Positions 43,417 through 48,889 of a stretch of DNA of 48,889 bases are shown piece after piece. The notes beneath the pieces are model-generated. The model searched no databases, was not told the DNA's origin, and was given only the letters and a program-made list of their open reading frames with translations. The translations under genes and the position numbers were made by a program. The stretch is from Calditrichia bacterium (lineage in GTDB: Bacteria > Calditrichota > Calditrichia > RBG-13-44-9 > J075). Every line of letters starts with the position of its first letter. Position 1 is the stretch's first letter. The stretch covers positions 1-48,889 of the forward strand of contig JANQRS010000073.1 of the NCBI GenBank assembly GCA_028284445.1, read 5' to 3'.

Positions 43417-43769
43417 CGTAAGTATCCAACTCGTGTTATGTTTTGTTCGGTGCATGCTGAAAGATACGATGCTTTCGAAGCGCTAAAAGGCTGCAAATAT
43501 CACAAATTTCACCCCTTAATATGATTGTAATTTACTCTTGACCTCAATATTTTGACAGATTATCGAATTTCTGATAATGTTTACAGATCAAGCGCGGATT
43601 GGCCTGACAGGGAAATATTGATCTTAGGTTGTTTATTAATAATTGTTTATGTTGTCTTTTTTTTGGTCTTGAAAATATTGGCATTCAAATTGTTGATAAT
43701 GATTTTAGCGGAGATGTGAAGATCCGGCGGATCTGACTAAGTGTATAAAAATTGGGATGGGGACGGCAG
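43417..43769. other. Divergent intergenic region
   Basis: These 353 AT-rich bases separate the minus-strand DUF4091 gene from the first small lipoprotein gene, so they should hold promoters in both directions. A + strand candidate is given separately. For the minus strand I see no pair good enough to call. No open frame in the region looks coding. Confidence 0.5.
43552..43580 (+). promoter_or_regulatory. Possible promoter for the small lipoprotein pair
   Basis: A perfect TTGACA (43552-43557) is followed by GATAAT (43573-43578) at 15 bases or TAATGT (43575-43580) at 17 bases. Neither combination is ideal. The resulting leader to the gene at 43770 would be about 180 bases. Confidence 0.35.
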
Positions 43770-44177
43770 ATGATGAGATTATCAACGTTTTTAGTAATTG
43801 TGTCGCTATGTTTGTGTGTGGTATCGTGTGACCGCAATTCCGTAGATGCGCGTTCTCAGGATACCGTCAGTCTCAAGTTTGGGGAATCGAAATACGTGTA
43901 TGGGCCAAATTTGACCGTGCATTTCATTGACGTCCCGCATGAAACTCGTTGCCCGGTTGGCGCGCGATGTATTCATCCCGGGTGCATCACGATTCGGCTT
44001 GAGTTGATACAACTTGACGATACTTCGAAGTTGGTTGATTTTGGTTGCTTGTCCCCGGGGGAAACGGAGATTAACGGTTGGATAATACACTGGGAAAAAA
44101 TCCTGCCGATTCAGCCTGATGGTTTCGACCACGGTTTTGAAGATTATGAATGTCAATTGAGATTTGAGCCTTTGTAG
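43770..44177 (+). CDS. Small lipoprotein with RCP-x5-C cysteine motif
   Basis: From ATG 43770 the protein is 135 residues, with a lipoprotein signal (STFLVIVSLCLCVVSC, lipid-bearing cysteine at about residue 20). The mature part contains ETRCPVGARCIHPGC, resembling the SRCP...C...G motif found in a family of small secreted bacterial proteins. Its cysteines probably form disulfides, together with those near the C-terminus (FGCLSPG, DYECQLRF). Function is unknown. GGGGA lies 7-9 bases before the ATG; a second ATG at 43773 is also possible. It is followed after 88 bases by another small lipoprotein. Confidence 0.72.
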   Translation: MMRLSTFLVIVSLCLCVVSCDRNSVDARSQDTVSLKFGESKYVYGPNLTVHFIDVPHETRCPVGARCIHPGCITIRLELIQLDDTSKLVDFGCLSPGETEINGWIIHWEKILPIQPDGFDHGFEDYECQLRFEPL

Positions 44178-44265
44178 TGGAGAGAGTAGTGACCGGATGT
44201 TGTATTTTCGGTCTCAATAATTGAAGGCCCATTAGTTGAATGTTGTATGTTTGGAGGACTATATT

Positions 44266-44706
44266 ATGTCGAATAAAAATAAATTGACTTTAGGATTACA
44301 AATGGCCGCCTACAGGTCTGTATTGTTAACAGCTGTCTTGTTGATAAGCGTCTTGACTTTAAACAGTTGCCAAAACGCCGTTGCTGCTGAAGACGATAAT
44401 CTGGTGAGCGAGGTGTACTCTGTAGATTCACTGGCGGTATTGGATGACTCGCAGCCAACGCTGCAATTGCGTACCAGTTCTACAGTGCCAACGCCCTGTC
44501 ACGAGTTTTCACATATTGATGTTGAGCAAGATGGCAATAACGTTGTTGTACGAACCTACTCCCAAACCAATCCGTCCGCGGTCTGCATCCAGGTGCTGGG
44601 AAATATGGAGACGGATATGACCATTGACGTTGGTGAGCCGGGGACCTATAACTTTACTTTTGTTGGTCGCTCCGATACATTGGAAACGACAATAACTGTG
44701 CAGTAG
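44266..44706 (+). CDS. Small lipoprotein of unknown function
   Basis: From ATG 44266 the protein is 146 residues: a basic N-terminus (MSNKNKLTLGLQ), a hydrophobic stretch and a lipobox (VLTLNSCQN), then an acidic linker and a short beta-rich domain. Two cysteines (TPCHEF and AVCIQV) may form a disulfide. I do not recognise the family. GGAGG at 44252-44256 fixes this start over an upstream in-frame one at 44236. The transcript ends at the hairpin 44743-44768, so this gene and the preceding lipoprotein probably form a two-gene unit. Both are likely attached to the outer membrane. Confidence 0.7.
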   Translation: MSNKNKLTLGLQMAAYRSVLLTAVLLISVLTLNSCQNAVAAEDDNLVSEVYSVDSLAVLDDSQPTLQLRTSSTVPTPCHEFSHIDVEQDGNNVVVRTYSQTNPSAVCIQVLGNMETDMTIDVGEPGTYNFTFVGRSDTLETTITVQ

Positions 44707-44742
44707 AAAAAGTCTGGTTTAAGACGGTTGTAGAAGATGGCT

Positions 44743-44780
44743 CCGGATACAGCAAAAGCTGTATCCGGGTTTTCTTGTTT
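44743..44780 (+). terminator. Rho-independent terminator
   Basis: CCGGATACAGC (44743-44753) and GCTGTATCCGG (44758-44768) form a perfect 11-bp stem with an AAAA loop, followed by GTTTTCTTGTTT. It lies 37 bases after the second lipoprotein and only 27 bases before the sensor kinase start, so the kinase needs a promoter within or upstream of it, or read-through. Confidence 0.88.
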
Positions 44781-44794
44781 AATGAGAATAGACA

Positions 44795-46183
44795 ATGAGC
44801 ATTCGCAATAAATTGATTCTGGTATTTACCTTGCTGGTATTGCTTATCGTTGCGGCAATGGCCGGTATCGGTTATGTGTCCATTAAGGACATATATCTGG
44901 ATCAAATTGCTGAACAAAACAATCGACTGTCTCGCTTGATGGGCAGCACCTTGAGCCCGCAGTATCTGGATTTTTTAGGAAGCAATGGCGGTTCTTCTCA
45001 GGCTGCAGATTATTATCGGAAGCAGTTGCAGGAAAGCAGTGCCCAATTGGGGCTTTCCAATGCATTTCTTTTTAATCGCGAGCTGGAAACCCTTTTGCAG
45101 ACCAATGCTGAGCAGCCGGTTGCAGAGAATGATGACCGCTTGCTGTTGAATCGCACAGAGATTACCCGGCTGGCCCCCGGGCAGGCAACAACATCTCTGC
45201 CCTTTCGCGATGCTCGCGGCGAGTGGTATCTTTGGGGCTTTTATCGCATTGATGCCGATTATTGGTTAGGGATTCAGGAGCATGCTCGTGAGTTCCAGCG
45301 GGTCGAAGAACTTGGACAGACCTTTCTACTGATCGGCATGATTGGGATGCTGCTTACCGGGTTGGCCGGATGGTTCCTGGCGGCAACGATTGCCAAACCG
45401 ATTGATCGCCTTGTTCGTTTTAGCGGGGCACTTGGTCAGCGGGATTTCAAGGCTGCCTTGCCTGAAGGATTGAGCGGTGAGTTGGCTACGCTGGCAACCG
45501 CTATGGATCGCATGCGGCAGGATTTGAGCGAGCACCATCGGGAAAAGGAGCGTATTCTCGCACAGGTTGCCCACGAAATCCGTAACCCGCTAGGGGGTAT
45601 GGAATTGCTCAGCGGCCTTGTCAGGGAGGACCTGATTCGCGAGGGACAAAGCACATCGTATATCGACAAAGTGCTGAACGAAATTTCCGGATTAAAAGAA
45701 CTGATTCGTGCCTATCTCAATTATAGTAAGCCAATGATTGCCAGGCCGGAGAAGCTGATACCTGCTGAAGATATACGCGAGCTGGCAATTCTGCTGGAAC
45801 CAAAGCTGCAAGACAAAGCGGCTACGCTGTCTTTTGAAGATGCCCAGGATCCGGTGTGGTTCGATCGCAGTCATTTTAAGCAAGTGTTAATGAATTTACT
45901 CTCTAACAGTCTGGAAGCAGTAGATACCGGCGGAAAGATCTCGGTAGAAACGGCGCAGCAACCTGACAAAACTCTGGTCATGATATCAGACAACGGGCCT
46001 GGAATTGCGGATGAGCATATTGATACGATTTTCGAGCCCTTTTATACGACTCGGGCAGAAGGCAGTGGGCTGGGACTGGCAATTTGCAAAAAACTCTGTA
46101 ATGAGAATGATGCGGAAATCGCTGTTGAGCGGGATTATTCTCCTGGTGGCAAGTTCGTATTGTCGATTCCGACTCGAAACTAG
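44795..46183 (+). CDS. Sensor histidine kinase
   Basis: This 462-residue kinase has a membrane helix at about residues 7-29, a periplasmic domain of about 145 residues, a second helix at about 176-197 and HAMP at 198-250. The HisKA phosphoacceptor is His260 in VAHEIRNPLGG. The ATPase domain has the N box MNLLSNSLEAVD, G1 DNGPGI, F box FEPFYTT and G2 GSGLGLAICKKL. All catalytic elements are intact. The sequence around the histidine resembles NtrB-class kinases that pair with sigma54 activators, and the gene 21 bases downstream encodes exactly such a regulator. The signal is unknown; the periplasmic domain has no motif I recognise. The ATG has only a weak ribosome site. Confidence 0.94.
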   Translation: MSIRNKLILVFTLLVLLIVAAMAGIGYVSIKDIYLDQIAEQNNRLSRLMGSTLSPQYLDFLGSNGGSSQAADYYRKQLQESSAQLGLSNAFLFNRELETLLQTNAEQPVAENDDRLLLNRTEITRLAPGQATTSLPFRDARGEWYLWGFYRIDADYWLGIQEHAREFQRVEELGQTFLLIGMIGMLLTGLAGWFLAATIAKPIDRLVRFSGALGQRDFKAALPEGLSGELATLATAMDRMRQDLSEHHREKERILAQVAHEIRNPLGGMELLSGLVREDLIREGQSTSYIDKVLNEISGLKELIRAYLNYSKPMIARPEKLIPAEDIRELAILLEPKLQDKAATLSFEDAQDPVWFDRSHFKQVLMNLLSNSLEAVDTGGKISVETAQQPDKTLVMISDNGPGIADEHIDTIFEPFYTTRAEGSGLGLAICKKLCNENDAEIAVERDYSPGGKFVLSIPTRN

Positions 46184-46204
46184 TGAAGGGTTAATGAGGA
46201 ATAT

Positions 46205-47560
46205 ATGAGCCGTCATATAATGATAGTTGAAGACAATGATAGCATGCGCCTGGGCATGGAGGAGACGCTCAAACGCGACGGATATCGGGTTGACGCTTTC
46301 GGTGATCCGGCAAAGGCTTTTGAGGCTTTTCAACGCATGTCCGTTCCCTTGGTTATTACCGATCTGAAAATGGATGGCATGGACGGTATGCAGTTGCTGG
46401 CTCGCATCAAGGAAGCAGCGCCGCAAACCGAGGTCGTTATCGTTTCTGCCTTTGGTACCATTGATTCCGCAGTTGATGCGATGAAGGATGGTGCGGCAGA
46501 TTTTCTAACCAAGCCGTTTTCAACCGAAGAGCTACGCGTACGAGTTGAGCGTGTTTATCAACGCATCGACCAGGCCCGGGAAATCGCTCGTTTGATGGAA
46601 GAAAAGTCACTACTGGAAGAAGAGCTTTTTGAAGAAATGATCGGTATTTCAACGCCGATGAAACAGCTATTCAAACTGATCCAAACCGTCGCCAAAGAAG
46701 ACAGCACCATTTTGATAGAAGGGGAGAGTGGTACCGGAAAGGAACTAGCTGCACGTGCTATTCATCAGCAAAGTATGCGTGCCGGCAAGCCTTTTGTTAA
46801 ACTGAATTGTGGCGCCTTGCAAGACTCCTTGCTCGAAAGTGAATTGTTTGGACATGAGAAGGGCGCCTTTACCGGTGCACATCGTCAAAAGAAGGGGCGT
46901 TTTGAGCTGGCCGACGGCGGCACATTGTTCCTGGATGAAATTGGTGATATCTCGCCAGCTATGCAGGTGAAACTGCTCCGCGTATTGCAGGAGCAAGAGT
47001 TCGAGCGGGTTGGGGGAGAAGAGACGATTTCGGTGGATGTGCGCATCATCTGCGCCACGCATCGAGATTTGGCCAGACGTATCGGTGAAGGTGAATTTCG
47101 CGAGGATTTATATTACCGGCTCAGCGTTATCCCGTTGAAAATTCCTTCCCTGCGGGAGCGCAAAGAGGATATTCCGGCATTGGTACGCCATTTCCTGGCG
47201 CGGAATAAACGGGGCGATGCTGTGAAGACCATTGCTCCGGCCGGTATAGAGCTCTTAATGCAGTATTCCTGGCCGGGGAATATTCGCGAACTGGAAAATT
47301 TGGTTGAGCGGCTGCGGGTGATATCCCCGACCGATGAGATTGATGCCGGACTAATTGCCGGTCAACTTTCGGACAATCCAACGGTGATGAATCCCTGGCT
47401 GGAAAACTTACCGCTGGAAGAAGCGGTAAACGCATTTGAACGAAATCTGATCGTCCATGCCTTGAAGAAGTCCGATGGTGTGAAGAACCGGGCTGCGAAG
47501 CTGCTGGGGGTACGGACCAGCACTTTGTATTACAAGCTGGAGAAGTATGATTTGCTTTGA
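46205..47560 (+). CDS. Sigma54-dependent response regulator, NtrC family
   Basis: This 451-residue activator has three domains. The receiver (1-120) has phosphoacceptor Asp53 in ITDLKMDG, with Glu9/Asp10 and Lys103. The AAA+ domain (about 140-375) has Walker A GESGTGKE, the sigma54-contact loop GAFTGA, Walker B GGTLFLDEIG and the R-finger region YYRLSVIPLKIPSLRER. The Fis-type HTH (about 405-451) has AAKLLGVRTSTLYYKLEKY. It should drive open-complex formation by sigma54 polymerase once phosphorylated by the kinase encoded just upstream. GAGGAA precedes the ATG by 5 bases. I saw no clear -24/-12 promoter in this window, so its targets probably lie elsewhere. Confidence 0.96.
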   Translation: MSRHIMIVEDNDSMRLGMEETLKRDGYRVDAFGDPAKAFEAFQRMSVPLVITDLKMDGMDGMQLLARIKEAAPQTEVVIVSAFGTIDSAVDAMKDGAADFLTKPFSTEELRVRVERVYQRIDQAREIARLMEEKSLLEEELFEEMIGISTPMKQLFKLIQTVAKEDSTILIEGESGTGKELAARAIHQQSMRAGKPFVKLNCGALQDSLLESELFGHEKGAFTGAHRQKKGRFELADGGTLFLDEIGDISPAMQVKLLRVLQEQEFERVGGEETISVDVRIICATHRDLARRIGEGEFREDLYYRLSVIPLKIPSLRERKEDIPALVRHFLARNKRGDAVKTIAPAGIELLMQYSWPGNIRELENLVERLRVISPTDEIDAGLIAGQLSDNPTVMNPWLENLPLEEAVNAFERNLIVHALKKSDGVKNRAAKLLGVRTSTLYYKLEKYDLL

Positions 47561-47563
47561 GCA

Positions 47564-47608
47564 AACATCGCCCTGTATCCCCTTCGAAGGGGGACACGGG
47601 GGGATGTT
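47564..47608. repeat. Imperfect GC-rich palindrome after the response regulator
   Basis: The sequence centred on CCCCTTCGAAGGGG can be extended outward to AACATC / GATGTT with mismatches, giving a stem of about 20 bp. There is no T-run after it. It may act as a factor-dependent terminator or belong to a dispersed palindromic repeat family. Confidence 0.5.
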
Positions 47609-47671
47609 GCCGGAATTTGTGATGTTGGGATTTGAAAATTATTCTTTGAAGATTTATTTCTACAGGGGACT

Positions 47672-48664
47672 ATGAAAACATTAATCGTATTGCTGCTCCT
47701 GGCTTTGTTGCCACTTGCAGGTCAGCAATTGGAAAATTTGGAAGCTGAGCATCAGGCACTGCTTGTGCAGGTTTCGGAAAACGAGAGTAAGTTGCAGACA
47801 TTGCAGAGGCAGCTCGAAAGCCGTGCCGCTGAAATAGATGCCATGAAGAACCGCTCCTCAGCTGAGTCAGGCGATATTGCCGCGCAGATGTCCGATGGTA
47901 TTGCGTTGACGCGCGAAATCAGCCTGCTTAAGGCGGAGCTGGCAGCGGATCGTGAGGCGCTAACGGCCGTACAATTGTCACTGGTAGAACAGTATTCTGT
48001 GCGCATCGATTCTCTTGAGGCGGCATTGCGATCAGCAGATTCGGATGAACAGCGTGCGCAATTAAAAAAGCAGCTTCAGCTGAATACTGAGAAATATCTA
48101 CAGGTATCGCCGGCAGTTAGCCTTTTGAAAATTGATCCGGGTAAAATCAAAGCCTTGCAAACCGGGGCCGAGGATGATTCCCTCGCGGCGCTCTTTTACC
48201 GTGGATACTTACAATCAGCCTTGCAAGATATCGATGCGCAACTGACCATCATTAACGATCAGCATTCGGAGCTTGAGGCGTCGGTTCAACTTGCCGAAAA
48301 CGCGCGCGATTTTATGGAAGAAATTGATGGACAAATATTAAGTCCGCTTTTTTCTGCAAGTACCGATATTCAAGCGCAATCGGAGGAGTTGATTGATAAC
48401 TTCGGAACCGGCAGGGAAACCGGTAGTGATGTGTCTATTTCCGCTTCTCTGTCAGCGAACTCGGTCGAAAAATACCAGGCCCTGCATGCATTGCTGCGGC
48501 AGTTGGATAGTTTTGGCAATAGTTCGTTATTGGATGTCGATGTAGAAGGCGCCGACATTAACATCACGCCGGAAAACTATCTGGCGTTGTTGAAGGAGGC
48601 GCAAAAACGCCTGCAGCTCTATCGCAATAGCGTGGCGGGGAAACTGCAGGAAGCGGGGGAGTGA
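47672..48664 (+). CDS. Secreted coiled-coil protein of unknown function
   Basis: This 330-residue protein has a signal peptide (MKTLIVLLLLALLPLAGQ) and a first half (about 20-150) of strongly predicted coiled coil, with regular Leu/charged heptads such as LQTLQRQLESRAAEIDAMK. A helical second half without cysteine follows. I do not recognise a family; the general look is of periplasmic adaptor-like helical proteins. AGGGGA lies about 6 bases before the ATG. It follows the response regulator by 111 bases and could be its target or part of the same transcript, but the palindrome between them argues for separate expression. The C-terminus (YRNSVAGKLQEAGE) is intact and not cut by the window edge. 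Confidence 0.75.
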   Translation: MKTLIVLLLLALLPLAGQQLENLEAEHQALLVQVSENESKLQTLQRQLESRAAEIDAMKNRSSAESGDIAAQMSDGIALTREISLLKAELAADREALTAVQLSLVEQYSVRIDSLEAALRSADSDEQRAQLKKQLQLNTEKYLQVSPAVSLLKIDPGKIKALQTGAEDDSLAALFYRGYLQSALQDIDAQLTIINDQHSELEASVQLAENARDFMEEIDGQILSPLFSASTDIQAQSEELIDNFGTGRETGSDVSISASLSANSVEKYQALHALLRQLDSFGNSSLLDVDVEGADINITPENYLALLKEAQKRLQLYRNSVAGKLQEAGE

Positions 48665-48796
48665 CTAGGTTCAGTGGCAGTGACAGAGTGAAATGTCAAA
48701 TGTTCAATGACAAATGAAAAGACCGTTTGTCAGATACGGATAGTAGAGATTCTAATTCAGATTTATAGTACCTTGCTATAATCTTTTTGGCTAAAT

Positions 48797-48889
48797 TCCA
48801 GCATCCAGCATCCAGCATCCAGCATCCAGCATCCAGCATCCAGCATCCAGCATCCAGCATCCAGCATCCAGCATCCAGCATCCAGCATC
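48797..48889. repeat. Heptamer tandem array (CATCCAG)n at right contig end
   Basis: Twelve full copies of CATCCAG with partial units on both sides fill the right edge, 93 bases in all, without variant units. On the minus strand the array reads through as a repeated MLDAGCW, a well-known false translation. The unit differs by one base from the left-end array, and the two arrays have almost equal visible length. The end of the window is most likely an assembly break inside the array. Confidence 0.97.

Noticed and set aside
48696..48881. Minus-strand frame with repeated MLDAGCW
   Set aside because: It is simply the translation of the heptamer array plus flank; such frames are known false genes.

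Overview
The window reads as one bacterial contig of 48.9 kb. It is almost entirely coding, with 26 of 27 called genes on the + strand. Gene content points to a didermic (Gram-negative) bacterium: Kdo synthesis and Lpt lipopolysaccharide export, a PlpD-type patatin/barrel protein, a PorV-like outer-membrane protein and lipoproteins. The PorV-TPR protein, the giant secreted repeat protein with a FlgD-like C-terminal domain, and the DUF4159 and DUF4175 genes suggest the Fibrobacterota-Chlorobiota-Bacteroidota side of the tree (Calditrichota, KSB1, Marinimicrobia or Ignavibacteria-like lineages). That placement is inference; no rRNA or tRNA gene was seen.

Layout. 1-94: a heptamer tandem array at the left end. 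150-994: two small membrane-anchored coiled-coil proteins (YtxH-like, DUF948-like), followed by a 25-bp palindrome. 1325-2473: a cytoplasmic TPR protein. 2767-20894: a small secreted protein, a 5206-residue cysteine-free repeat protein, and a PorV-like barrel fused to TPRs. These three probably form one cell-surface export locus. 20958-28604: a partner-switching pair (an anti-sigma-type kinase plus SpoIIE phosphatase in one membrane chain, then a STAS protein), followed by DUF4159 and DUF4175 envelope proteins. 28851-32010: a patatin/POTRA/barrel protein and a small FN3-like secreted protein. 32011-32637: 627 bp of AT-rich DNA without genes, ending in a good sigma70-type promoter for an M23 peptidase (32638-33558). 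33729-41325: gatC-kdsB-pyrG-kdsA-kdsC-kdsD, then an intergenic repeat, then lptC-lptA-lptB, mostly with overlapping start and stop codons. 41362-43416: the only minus-strand gene, a DUF4091-type secreted protein. 43770-44706: two small lipoproteins ending at a clear terminator. 44795-47560: a sensor kinase and sigma54-dependent regulator pair. 47672-48664: a secreted coiled-coil protein. 48797-48889: a second heptamer array at the right end.

The most unusual observation is in the partner-switching pair. The SpoIIE-type phosphatase and the adjacent STAS protein carry clearly homologous C-terminal helix-turn-helix modules of the kind found at the N-terminus of IS481/IS630-type transposases. This suggests a partner switch whose two components can themselves bind DNA, or dimerise through a borrowed transposase domain. 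The giant protein is the second notable item. It contains about 38 Ig-like repeats in three successive families with a period near 100-120 residues, no cysteine found by eye, and one repeat interrupted by a charged helical insertion.
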